64,000 nt of DNA from Siphonodentalium dalli (lineage: Eukaryota > Mollusca > Scaphopoda > Gadilida > Siphonodentaliidae), in NCBI GenBank assembly GCA_032622095.1, contig CP136065.1, forward strand, positions 153,517,577-153,581,576. Direction: 5' to 3'. The notes under the pieces were generated by a model, which worked only from the letters and a program-made list of their open reading frames with translations, had not been told where the DNA came from and ran no database searches. Below are positions 21,508 through 32,060 of the stretch, piece by piece (position 1 is the stretch's first letter; every line of letters begins with the position of its first letter). The translations under genes were made by a program, and so were the position numbers.

Positions 21508-21525
21508 TTATTTAGGGCATTACTG
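21353..21525. mobile_element. Family E MITE, shorter form
   Basis: TA-CAGTAATGCCCTAAAT to TTTAGGGCATTACTG-TA. It has the same central deletion as the neighbouring copy, showing the deletion came before the tandem duplication. Confidence 0.85.
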
Positions 21526-21576
21526 TAGATAGTAATGCTGTTTGGAATTTACATCTCATCGAATGCCAATCTAGAA

Positions 21577-21630
21577 GATGTTCATTATTGGTGGTGTTGT
21601 CGAGATGTTCATTATTGGTGGTGTTGTAGA
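21577..21630. repeat. Two 27-bp tandem units
   Basis: GATGTTCATTATTGGTGGTG occurs twice, 27 bp apart. Confidence 0.85.
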
Positions 21631-22261
21631 ACACACTTCAAATGAGTTGCCGGGAGACAATGCGGGCTCAAAAATTTGTCCAAGAGCAATTTTATATGAT
21701 ACTTATTCAAAGGTGTTGCTAAAGTTCTCTAGGGAGACCTGGCCCAAAAATTTGGATTATCCTGGATTATCCATTTTTTTTCTGCATGACTGAACAATAC
21801 ATGTAGGTTAATAACCAAAACCATTAAAACTAACAACAAAACACATAACATAGGTGAAGATGAATTTCAAAATTGTATGCACTGCACCATTGGGGTTAAT
21901 TGGAGCTTTTGCCCTTGAAACAATGACTAAACTGGTTTACCAGAGCTCCCAGACAAGAGGCTGTACCTGTATAATCTGAGAGCCCCCATCCTGGAGTCTA
22001 TTTATAATAACTCAAGTGGTCCTGGAAATGTCACTCCTGCAGGAACCACTTGAATAAGCATTTTACTCATGGCATGAACTTAGTATAACATAATACAGAG
22101 CCAATGGTTTACAAATCATGGAAGAATTGAGTTAACCCACGAGAATTTGTATACAATAAAGATGCATTCAGTTTCCCAGACCCTCTAGTTGCAACAACAA
22201 CATATTTTAGTAAAAATCTAATTTCATATAAAATGATATCATGTACTATTTGTTAAATAGC

Positions 22262-22400
22262 AGAGGCGACAAAATCAACCAAGGACAAGGGGGGCACATT
22301 TCTTCCAGAAAAGGCAAATTTATCAGTCATATATATTGGTATGAATGCAAAAAAAAACATGACAAAGGCAAAACTTTGGTGATTTTATAGCATTTCCAGG
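22262..22400. repeat. Family L dispersed repeat
   Basis: AACCAAGGACAAGGGGGGCA, CCAGAAAAGGCAAATTTATC and GACAAAGGCAAAACTTTGGT. Confidence 0.45.
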
Positions 22401-22789
22401 GACTGAGCTCATATATTACTACTAGATTGATACACTTTTCTCTGAAGGACAACATAACAATGCTGTCTTAGTCGATATATAGAATGCTGTATCGACAAAC
22501 CCTTTCACACATGCACATGTTGTTCTGTGTTTATTACACACTACCCGTCCTAGAAACCATTAATTGAAAACAAAAATACTTACAAAGTTTATTCAGAAAC
22601 AGACAGGGCTTGTCTTGTTATGTGTGAAGATGATGCTTTTATTTTATAAGTAGAGTTTCGTGGTTGATGCAAATGTCATTTACGCCGTGTGATGATGTTT
22701 TCTGATTCAACACATCCATGTGGAATCGCTTGAAAAAGATGACACAGCTTAAGATGATGGAACAGTGTGTCTTTTTCATGAACAGGTGT

Positions 22790-22945
22790 TCAGGAACGCC
22801 AGAAGCACCAAAGGGCAAGGGGGGCAAATCAGTCAGGAGGGCACTTTTCGCGTCCCCACTGGTCTCCCCTGGGCCAGGGCAGGGGGAGGCAAGTGCCCCT
22901 GCATGCCCCCCTTCTCTGGCGTCCCTGCAGGCGTTCAATTAATAT
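22790..22945. repeat. GC-rich family L-like repeat
   Basis: AGGAACGCCAGAAGCACCAA and GGGCAAGGGGGGCAAATC resemble family L starts. The following GC-rich stretch (GGCCAGGGCAGGGGGAGG) is unlike the rest of the window. Confidence 0.4.
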
Positions 22946-22990
22946 TATACAATAAATAGGTAGAATTGCCCCTGAATTATTCAATGTACT

Positions 22991-23330
22991 CAAGTCTGCA
23001 AATAGTGTCTGTCATTTTCAGAATGAGGTCCCCAGAGGGTGAATTTATAGTGTATCTATCCCGCACACTCTGGCAACCTCATTCTGCTTTATAGGCCTCA
23101 TTTTTTGGGAAGTATCTATAGTCTCAAATTAACATTGTTTTTAGTTAATTTTTCCCTTCTTTTGCAGAAGATAAAATGTATAATCAAGATGACTAAATGG
23201 GAGAACGTTACATCACCAACTTCAACTTCAATTGAATCTGATCCTAGGTCTCCCTTAGCAGTTGAGACCTAAGCAGAATGAGACTGTCCCCAGAGAGTGA
23301 ATTTGGTGATGCTAACTATTTGCAGTCTTG
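22991..23330. mobile_element. Family C MITE, partial
   Basis: Both termini (CAAGTCTGCAAATAGTG and CTATTTGCAGTCTTG) and the central AACTTCAACT region are present. The subterminal palindromes are shortened at both ends. Flanks AATGTACT and AATGCCTG agree only at four positions. Confidence 0.75.
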
Positions 23331-23383
23331 AATGCCTGGGTAGGCCAGCCATACACTCTAATGTCACTCTAGTTTCTTTCCAG

Positions 23384-23534
23384 TGTATATCACGAGAACT
23401 TGAAGCATCTAATGTATTGGCCAATGATTGGTAATATAGAATTTCCATATTATGATTTCCGATCAGCCTCAAATAAAATGATTGAGCAGAACTGGCTGGT
23501 GGGTCTGAATAATATACTGAGAAAACAAGATTAG
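23384..23534 (+). CDS. Candidate terminal coding exon
   Basis: A strong acceptor (CACTCTAGTTTCTTTCCAG) is followed by one base and 49 codons: VYHENLKHLMYWPMIGNI... ending QNWLVGLNNILRKQD, then TAG. Composition is protein-like (W, P, G, D, H and R present) rather than the N/K/I/F bias of chance ORFs here. The single leading base fits the two trailing bases of the candidate exon at 20463-20524. No domain recognised. A conserved C-terminus of a longer protein is possible. Confidence 0.3.
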
Positions 23535-24057
23535 CTGCAGCCAGTCAACTTGTCTATCTCATGATGACAAGTCATCAGGGAAGAAATCCTATCACAATAC
23601 AAACCTAAGTTCTTTAATTAAATGGATTGTGAAGAATTGTCTTGGAATTTGTGTGGGATGTATTAGGAAATTAAGGTGTCGATTCATCAGTCGATTCACT
23701 TTTTCCCAGACAGTGGTATAGCGTGGTGTTGAGCTATTTGATTCGACGTATATTTATTCACTTATGAGTTGTGAAAGAAATTTTTATCGGGGTATACTTA
23801 ATTTTATCAAGCTGATAGTACAATATTCTGGGTGGAATCCAAAATGAATCTTTTATGCCCCACATCTTCTCATCTTCAAATTTTCAAGTCACAACAATGA
23901 AGTTGATTCTACTCAAAATAAAATTAAATTTGGAGATTTTCTCTTGCCTAATATTACAGTGAACACAGATATAATTTAAACAAAATTTCAATAGTTAATC
24001 ACCCCACCCAATTAAGGCCATGCAAATAGATTGACTTTTTTCTTTTTTTCTTCATTA

Positions 24058-24320
24058 TTAACCCTTTGAAGACCAGTGCTGCTTTGGTGCAGCATTACAG
24101 ATCATGTGCCAGTGCATTTTCTTATATATCTGAGTCTCCCATAGGGAGCCTCACAGATATAAGAGAATGCACTGGCTAATATTGTCAAGGTAAATATTGT
24201 TAGGACAATGTATTCTCTTATATATGCAAGGCTCCCTATGTGAGACTCGCATATATAAGAGAATGCATTACAACATGGCTTTCGCAAAATTTCAGGAAGC
24301 TCCAGTCATAGAACAGTAAA
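24058..24320. mobile_element. Family A MITE, inverted
   Basis: TTAA-CCCTTTGAAGACCAGTGC; hairpins with CCATAGGGAGCCTC and CTCCCTATGTGAGAC loops; decayed right end GGAAGCTCCAGTCATAGAAC. A minus-strand ORF across it repeats a FSYICE motif only because the hairpin is repeated. Confidence 0.75.
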
Positions 24321-24594
24321 TAACTGTCCAATAATGAGATTTCACATGTCAAAACCATAATTATGCAAATATTACTGTTACATTGGAATTCTGAAAATAA
24401 TATTCAGACTAAAACATTTTAACTTAATACACAATTAACAATGTTTTTTGAAAAATCACTGTAACAGGTTTGTTTACATAACAATGGTTTCAACACATGA
24501 TATTTCGTTATTGGAGAGTTATCAATAATGAATATAAGAACAAACTATCTATTTCTCCATGTTCTTCTAAGTGGTATTAAATGTTTACATTTAA

Positions 24595-25022
24595 AGGTAC
24601 TCAATCCGATTAGATGCTCCTAAATTACTATTTCTTTGGCTTTGGGGTTAAAAAATATTTGATTCGAGTCAAGGAACCCACCCTTCAAAGCTCAGAGTGA
24701 TCAGATATCGATTTTTGAAATGTGTTAATTTTTGGAGATGTGGGCCACTTCCACATCTCAAACGGGCAAATTACGGGTGTAAGATGAATAACTCTAAAAA
24801 CAAGTGGTTAATAATAACCACTTGATTTTCGTGTTGTCCATCTTACACCCACAATTTGTCCGTAATTTGTCCGTTGGAGACTTGGAAGTGGCCCACATCT
24901 CCAAAAAATAACACATTTCAAAAATCGATATCTGATCTGGGTTCCTCGACTCGATCAAATATTTTTTACCCCCGAAGCCAAAGAAATAGTAATTTAGGGG
25001 TGCTTAATCGGATTGAGTACCT
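24595..25022. mobile_element. 428-bp palindromic TTAA element (family F)
   Basis: TTAA-AGGTACTCAATCCGATTA at the left and TAATCGGATTGAGTACCT-like end then TTAA at the right (TTAA 24591-24594 and 25023-25026). The whole element is one long imperfect inverted repeat: TTTCTTTGGCTTTGGGGTTA against CCCGAAGCCAAAGAAATAG, CAAGTGGTTA/TAACCACTTG at the centre. Non-coding. A second, diverged copy lies at 40095-40524. Confidence 0.85.
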
Positions 25023-25732
25023 TTAACCACTTCGAGTGCCTTGGTTCCCTTTAACATTTTAAAATACTAATTCTCTACCAGATATGACAGCAGAAAATGT
25101 AATGGTTGAATAACACAATAAAAAGTATTACAATGTTCACATCAGCAAAGACATTCATTCTATAGGGACCTGGTGTTATGTACGATTGATTGAATTTAAT
25201 ACGAAAATACAGTGGCAAGAGGAGTACTGATGTATAGAACTTCTTCCATGAGAAGCCCCAAAACTCCAGACGCAAGACAGAATATCAATATTCAGAACAA
25301 AAGACCAATTTCTGTGCTTTCTCTTCTTTAGAAGTCAGACTAACGAGAGTTTGTGTTAAGCTTTTAGGCAGAAGAGCTAAAAGCCTTAAATGTCTTTGCT
25401 TTGAACTTATACCTACTGTGGTTGAACTCAGCATTAACCTTAATACCTACAGCAGACAAATTAACATGAGAGCAATCTAGCTAGAGGCACTAGCCAGTAC
25501 AGAGGACGGCTAAAAATGACCAAAAAAGAAAGATATACTTCTGTCAAAGCTGCCTTAAGCAGCAAATACAGCAGTTCTGGTTAAAACACACTCGAGAGCT
25601 ATTGCAGTACTGAGTCTGGAGAATTTGGGGGGTGGGGGGTATTTCCATTAACACCAGCAAGATTATCAGAGTCAGCCAATCACAACATCTATCAATAAAG
25701 TGATGCAATTTATATTTTTGCTGACATTTCAG

Positions 25733-25867
25733 GCTTTCATTGGAAAGTATCTACGCTGTTCTGTGAAAGATGAAACGGGCCACAGAAGCAACCAAGGGCA
25801 CAACTTAAAACGAGAGGCTGATCACAATCGGCAGATGTTTAACCCATACCTTGGCGATAGCGACTAG
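25733..25867 (+). CDS. Candidate terminal coding exon
   Basis: Acceptor ATATTTTTGCTGACATTTCAG precedes 44 codons in phase 0, AFIGKYLRCSVKDETG... ending NRQMFNPYLGDSD, and a TAG. The peptide is polar and charged (HRSNQGHNLKREADHNRQ) with an acidic C-terminus, unlike typical AT-rich chance ORFs. No neighbouring exon or family identified. Confidence 0.28.
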   Translation, partial: AFIGKYLRCSVKDETGHRSNQGHNLKREADHNRQMFNPYLGDSD

Positions 25868-26866
25868 CCATAACTGATCATTTGTCAAAGATATGATCAC
25901 AGGAATTAATCCATATATCAGTACCCAACTTGAAATCAAAAGCTCAAATAATTTGTCTTAAGAAAGGGTTAAAGTATTTGGGTTGGGGAGGAGTAGTTTT
26001 AAAACTCATAACTCTGTCCCTATTCACACAAGGACCTCTCACTGTGAGATCCAATGGTTTAGTGATTTCGGAGGACATGTTTAGGAGTTTAAGTTAACTC
26101 ATTGGAAGCAAAAGTGATAAATCCCTATCTTTGCCACTTTTGATATGCCAGATATTCAAAATTGATTATTCACTTCTAAAGAGAAATTATAATTGCTTAG
26201 AACGACATATATGTAGGGGATTCCATCTCGTATTTAAATGGTACTTTAATTACCCCCCCCCCCTTCCCCCATTCTCCCCAGTTATTTGTTTATCAGATCT
26301 GACATGTGTATTAAATAAGATTAAGTGTTTCATAACAGGGGTGTATGGTTTTCAAAAATATATGTAGTTTATACAATTCAAAAGTATTATCTATATAAGG
26401 GAGCTTGTCCAATTCCGACGGAGTTTCCGTCGGAATCGGTGTTTCCGATGGATATTTCCGATCTCCGATACCGATGGCAATCGGAGTTTTTGTATCGGTA
26501 TAAAACTCCGATTCTGTCGGAGATTTTTCGCTGTGTCGTCGGTAAAATCATCCGATTCAATCGGAGTTTTTTATCGGAGTTCCCGTTCTTCAAGTGCGGT
26601 ATGTTTTGGAAAACTCCGATCCCGTGAATTTTCGTAGGAGCTTTTAATAAATCGTCGTTTCGGTTCTTCGTGTATATTGTTTATATATATACCAGACACA
26701 ACGGAGAAAGACATGTAACATGTTACGTCCATTCTCAGCGACTCGGCCATTTCCGCTTCGCTGAGGAAATAACCTCCCCATAAATAGAAACCATATTCGC
26801 GCAATGCTAAAATAGGCCTATAATTATCAGTCGACGTAAACATCTCCGTAATAATTATAATATCAG

Positions 26867-26958
26867 ATGAATTTATATGATATACTGAGTCGAAATTTAT
26901 GTCGACTGTATAATTATATGCGTGCAGGATTTGAACCGGTGGAATATGATATCTACTG
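26867..26958 (+). CDS. Possible captured first coding exon inside Harbinger-like element 1
   Basis: An ATG at 26867, with in-frame stops just upstream, opens 30 codons (MNLYDILSRNLCRL...VEYDIYW minus the last base). They end at a consensus donor CTACTG|GTAAGTATA. It lies inside the transposon. This could be a host exon carried by the element or a 5' exon of a lost element gene. Not recognised. Confidence 0.2.
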
Positions 26959-27294
26959 GTAAGTATATTATTGGGTGCATATACAAGATTTGAAATACAC
27001 TGGGTTTACGGTATTCTCAGAATCCGACGATGTTGCAAATATAGTTTATATCGCTAAGTGCAGTTTAATATGGAATAATCCATTTCAATCCCGGCTGGGG
27101 GTGCAAATAATTATTCCATTTTCAATGATATACCGGTACCCAGGTATTACAACGTACTGGTATCAGTACTGAAATTGTCTTCTAATGTTTCCAAATCCGC
27201 CTGAACAAACCAAAGATCTATTTCTTGTTGCCATTTTCTGAATAATTATATCGTTTGAACCAACTTTGCGATTCTTAATTCAACTTCGGTCGAG

Positions 27295-27345
27295 TGAAAA
27301 CCACGTGTGTGTGTTGTGTTGCAAACCGGAAGAGTGGATCAATCG
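27295..27345. promoter_or_regulatory. CACGTG and CCGGAAG motifs inside the element
   Basis: CCACGTGTGTGTG (E-box type) is followed by GCAAACCGGAAGAGTGG (ETS-type core). Both are common in animal housekeeping promoters. They sit in the CpG-richer middle of the 26399-28051 element, suggesting captured promoter sequence. Confidence 0.25.
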
Positions 27346-29091
27346 GGAGGTTATTGGAAGAGCCTGTATAATTGATGGAAGAGCCGGACCAATCCAGTGA
27401 CGGCAGAATCAAGCCTCACCCAAATAAGGAAGTTGGATTTATTTTTATTTTTTATTGATATTGGGAATCGTAGGGATTATTCATATTTAAGAGACGAGTA
27501 ATACCATCGCACCAGATAAATAAACAACGTGTTTTGCGAAAGCGACAAACTGAAAATGACGCAACCAACAATCACGTAATAAAATGTTATGATTTACTCG
27601 ATATTAAAGCTAGATTTTTCCAGTTTTCTCCGCAAAAGTTTAAATTATAATCGGAGATGGGATGTGTATTCCCTTCATCACAAGGATTTCCCCCTAAACG
27701 AACCGTCTGTTCAACTTTTTCTGGTGACTTTCTCAACTTTTCAGAGGAAGTTTGGCATAAATAAAAATGAAATTATTACACAAAACTCAAATCACATCGC
27801 CGTTTTGATATCGGAGAAAACTCCGATGAAATCTGATTAAATCGGAGTTTTAACATCGGAGAAAAACTCTGATTTCATCGGAGTTTTGTTCAGAGTTCAT
27901 CGGAATTTTCACCGGAATTGATCGGAGTTCTTGATCGGAGAAAAAACTCCGATCTAAGAAATTCCGATGATGAGGGAGAAAACTCCGATTAAAACTCTGA
28001 TTAAAAGCTCCGATCACCGACGGAAACTCCGTCGGAATTGGACAAGGTCCCTAATGTTATACAGACATAATATGATGGGGATGCTGGCCCCTATGACCAC
28101 TAAATCGTTCATATAAAAGAAAGTAAGTTAGCCCTCATTTGAATGGTTTCACAGATTACAATGTTTTACAAGTAGCTTGGGCACTATTAAAAAGCCACAA
28201 CCTTCAATGTTAATCTTCTAAGTGCTCTGTGGCCCCTAAAATTCAATCAACCATGAAAATGTGAACAAATGGGAAAATAAGGTTCCTGGAAATACTAACA
28301 TCTACCATATTGATTTTCAAAACAAGTCATCACTTACAATAGTCATGTATATTTATCTGCCTGTTTCCCATTGCATAGATAAATCATATTGGCTATCAGC
28401 TGTTGTTTTAATTTCAAATTGAAAGCACGTGTCTGAAGGGTTAATATATTTTTCAAAAATCAATTAATCAGTCAATACCAAAATTGATAGAAGTGAATAG
28501 TGTGCAAAGATACCCAATAGATATTAAGAGATATGAGGAAGAGTTCATGTACATTATAGCATGTGTCTATGGAAACCTTGGAAAGGGTTAATTATTTTTG
28601 AAGCAAATTAATGGAATTTAGAAGACACTTATATAGGCGAGGGGGGCCCTTATCTCACCCTGTAATGAAATTTCAAGAATAGGAAAAACACCAGTCTTGT
28701 GCTGCCATTAATCAATTTGACAGTTAGAATAAACAAACAGCCAGCCACCAGTGTTGTTTATCTTGCTTGACCCACCAGAGCTCTGTATCATATGTCATCA
28801 CTCATTTCATAACAGATTTCACTTGGAATGACAACATCTATAAAAATCCTCTCATATACTCTGGATGTTGGATGATCACATGGTAATTTATTGATATCAT
28901 TATATTACATGAAACTATTGCAATAAAATCTTCATATTTTCAAAACAGGATATCACACCTAATTAATCGTATAAAACTAAAATAAATGAAAGTGTCAATT
29001 TTTTTTTATTATTTAAATTTTTTTTTTTATTGTTATTTAAAGTTCAAACAAAATTTAATATTTGTATATGCTAAATTTAGCAAGGAGCTAA

Positions 29092-31569
29092 GGGAGCATG
29101 TCAAAACCTCTTTCGCATATGCGAAAAAAATGCGAAAAATGTGGCGTCATTGACGTCGTTTTTTCTACATTATCGGAGTTTTTTCATCATTATCGCACGC
29201 CGTAACGTTGTACGTTTTCGTCAATTTTTCGTCATTTTCGCTGTCTTGGTTCGATGTTTTCGCAATTATCGCAGTTTTGCTCAAATGTTCGCTGTTCTGT
29301 TTCGACATATTTTCGCAGTGTTTGTTTTCGTCAAGATCGCAGCATTATATCGGTCAATATTGCTGTTGTGTCGATATGATTGGCAGGACAGTTTGTGTTC
29401 AATAAATACTCCATAGTCGCAGTTTTATACTGATGTGTCGCGAACGGGAAGATGTCGGTGTCCATGCTGAAATTTCTCAGATCGGAGTTTTTATCATAAG
29501 AATTCCATTGATTTAATCGGAGTATTCTCCGATATGAAAACATTTCCGATTTGATCGGAGTTTATAAATGTAGGCATATTAGTAAATTTCTCCGATCTAC
29601 TGAAATCTCCGATTTGGTTAATATCGGACAATTCAAACTTCGTTTAATAATAAACTATTATTAATAGAATTCCCAGACCCAATTTATATAATAGGATTGG
29701 CCAACACAATCATTTCCTACGTTTTAAAACTTTTGATGTCACACGGTGCCCGCAAATCCGTGGGTTTATAGCAGTGATATTGCATCACTGGTTTACAGTA
29801 AATATTACAGTACAGGTTGAAGTCCCCCTAAATCTCGAGCAATAATTGCTACACCGTCGCATTAATACTGCAGAGTGGTACCGTAAACAATGCAAATTTT
29901 GATTTCGAAAATCGTTTTTGTGTGTGATTATGTAACTTGTCTTCACTTTGGGTAAACCGTCACCATTTAATTGTGCAAACTATTATGAATAAAAGAATAC
30001 AGCCGAGGACGACAATAAATTATTCCACAACCACGATTTATAGTATACTTTCTGTATGCCACGTAGAGTTAATTTCTACAGTTTCAATCTGTCTTTCTAG
30101 ACCAGACACATATTTTAATGTGGACGCAAATCAGGGTGTTTACGGCATCGTCGGACAGTCGTAAACAATGCTTTAATTTTCGCAATATAAGTATGAAATC
30201 ATTGTTAGATATCGGAAGCGCAGCGTCATCATGATTAATTCGTCGGCGACTTTTATACTTTTATTTCAAATCTACACATTTTATTCAATATATATCAGCG
30301 ATCAGATGCGACAAAGTTAAGTTAATACAAAACATATTATATAATAGTTTGGAATTTCCACGAATTGCACAATCATGTTATGCTGTGCTATTTTTAGCAC
30401 TAATTTCCCAGGCCAATCCTAGTTTCGTTTGTGGGTAGCATTGACTGACAGAGGAGTTGAGTGTTATGTTTTTCTTGATTCTTTATTGAATGAATAATAA
30501 AAATATGGATAACATACCATTATAAAACAATGAACTTATGGGGTATGGCTCTATATATGTCTGGCGTTGATACAATGTGATGAGGGCTTGTTCTATATCG
30601 GGCCTATTGCTTCAAATGCTGGATCATGTGGATGGACGGTTGTCGCTCCCGTTGTGGGTGGGTGCAGCTGGTTTCAAATTTCTGTGTGATTTCATCTTTT
30701 TTCTGTTAGATGTGTGATACCTGGGGTTGTGAAAACCCTAACTTCTTCGTACTGTCGACCTGTGTAAACTGCTGGTCTAATATTTTCCCAACTGCGTATA
30801 TGTCCGCTACCGATAGATCTATTCGATTTCATCACTGTTTCTAGCCATGATCGAACTGATATTATGAAATCAAGTCGCTTCATTTTGGAATTTTATATAT
30901 CAGATGTGTTGTTTTTGTCCAACGAGTTAAACCATTGTTCACTAATTGAGAAGACATCACGACAACAACAAAACTGTCGCACAGTTCACGCATAGTTGTG
31001 AGGGACCGGTAGGCCTATATATACGTCATTATATGTCAGTAGACCTATATGTTTGTATAGCCTTTTGCTAAATGTCACCCCTTCACACATTTGGAATGGG
31101 TTAACTATTGTTTAATTAGGCCTTGTGCGAACTCATAGCTATCAAAACAGTCGAACTGTCAAGTCATTGTACGTGTGTGTTAACCGCATAGAGTTGTTTG
31201 TATGGCCTTTGGTTGACAGCCAATAAAAATTCAGCTGGCATCTGATTACGCAGAAGGCAAAAATAAATGCGCGGATTTATGAAGTGCGACAACATGGATG
31301 TTTTAACTTTTCATCGTTTGCGAATATCGATCAATGTTTCGACGTCGCGACTTTCGCGTTGTCGAAAGTTTCGACATTTTACGGAAATTTTTGTCTGTTG
31401 CGGTTTCGACGTTATCGCACTTTTATGGCCAGTCGCTTTCGACGTTATCGCATTATTTTTCGTCATTTCCGACATTTCGTTTTTGCACATTTACGTCAAT
31501 TACGTCAAAACTTTTTCGACATTATCGACAATATTTTCGCATATGCGAAAGAGGTTTTGACATGCTCCC
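29092..31569. mobile_element. 2.48-kb PIF/Harbinger-like non-autonomous element 2
   Basis: TAA on both sides (29089-29091 and 31570-31572). Perfect inverted termini of at least 35 bp begin GGGAGCATGTCAAAACCTC and continue through TTTCGCATATGCGAAA. The first bases GGGAGC(A/T)TGTC match element 1. Subterminal regions (29140-29350 and 31300-31550) are dense in TTTCGAC/TTATCG units, giving strong strand asymmetry. No transposase found, and a long ORF running out of the right end is an artefact of this composition. Confidence 0.82.
29470..29640. repeat. ATCGGAGTTT patch of element-1 type inside element 2
   Basis: AGATCGGAGTTTTTATC, TTAATCGGAGTATTCTCCGA, TTTGATCGGAGTTTATAAA and TCTCCGATCTACTG are the subterminal units of the 26399-28051 element, embedded within the neighbouring element. 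Confidence 0.6.
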
Positions 31570-31603
31570 TAAATCTAAAAAAAAAAAATAAAATATTTTT
31601 TTC

Positions 31604-31985
31604 TCGAAAAAGGGTCATAACTCCTTTAAAATTAATCGGATCAAACCCATATTCGGACTCGATCTGTATTTTGGGCTGTATATACCAAATTTGGTTCCAA
31701 TCAGATAAAAAATGTTTGAGTTATGGCAGAATGCGTGAATTATAAGTTGAAAAAGGGCCATAACTCTGTAACAAAAACTCGGATCAAACCCAAATTCGAA
31801 CTCGATCTGTATTTTGGGCTGAGAAACCCATATACAAAATTTGGTTTCGATCGGATAGAAAATGTTTGAGTTATCGCATTACTCGTAAAGTGTCTACGGA
31901 CAGACGGACAGACGGACGAACGACGAATGGTCAATCCGGGCAACGACACTATGTTTACCATACTATGGTATGGGTAAACATAAAA
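31604..31985. mobile_element. Tandem-core (pearl/Helentron-like) element
   Basis: Two units of about 130 bp, each with AAAAGGG(T/C)CATAACTC, CGGATCAAACCCA, CTCGATCTGTATTTTGGGCT and AAATGTTTGAGTTAT. Then an ACGGACAGACGGACAGACGG microsatellite and a closing hairpin TATGTTTACCATACTATGG. Adjacent downstream bases begin a family L repeat. Confidence 0.6.
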
Positions 31986-32060
31986 AGGGCACTTTTTCAA
32001 TCAGATGTATTAGAATAATTGCCAAAAAGGCAAACTTTGGCAATCATACAACACTTTAAA
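31986..32060. repeat. Family L fragment
   Basis: AAGGGCACTTTTTCAATCAG and GCCAAAAAGGCAAACTTTGG. Confidence 0.4.

Larger units (their letters stand above)
26399..28051. mobile_element. 1.65-kb PIF/Harbinger-like non-autonomous element 1
   Basis: TAA target duplication (26396-26398 and 28052-28054). Inverted termini of about 35 bp start GGGAG(C)TTGTCCAATTCC and continue GACGGAGTTTCCGTCGG, differing at one base. Subterminal zones carry many ATCGGAGTTTT / AAAACTCCGAT units (26470-26620 and 27805-28020). The interior is relatively CpG-rich and has no transposase ORF. TAA duplications with GGG... termini are a hallmark of PIF/Harbinger elements. Confidence 0.8.

Noticed and set aside
22639-22959. 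Overlapping ORFs on both strands in a GC-rich patch
   Set aside because: Open frames on both strands follow from local GC richness, and the sequence resembles a dispersed repeat rather than a gene.
24102-24287. ORF with repeated FSYICE motif
   Set aside because: The repetition comes from the two hairpins of a family A MITE. The same pattern (YKRMHW, MHWP) recurs in other copies of the element.
26920-26945. GGTTCAAATCC box resembling a tRNA T-arm on the minus strand
   Set aside because: The flanking stem does not pair (ACCGG against CCTGC), and no A box or cloverleaf can be drawn.
29141-29543. Several ORFs at the left end of Harbinger-like element 2
   Set aside because: They are produced by the TTTCG/TCGC-rich subterminal array. 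No transposase or MYB-like motif is present.
31284-31745. 153-codon plus-strand ORF, the longest in the window
   Set aside because: It runs from the TTTCG-rich subterminal array of the Harbinger-like element out through its terminus and target duplication into an unrelated tandem-core repeat. The R/F-rich product reflects the motif composition.
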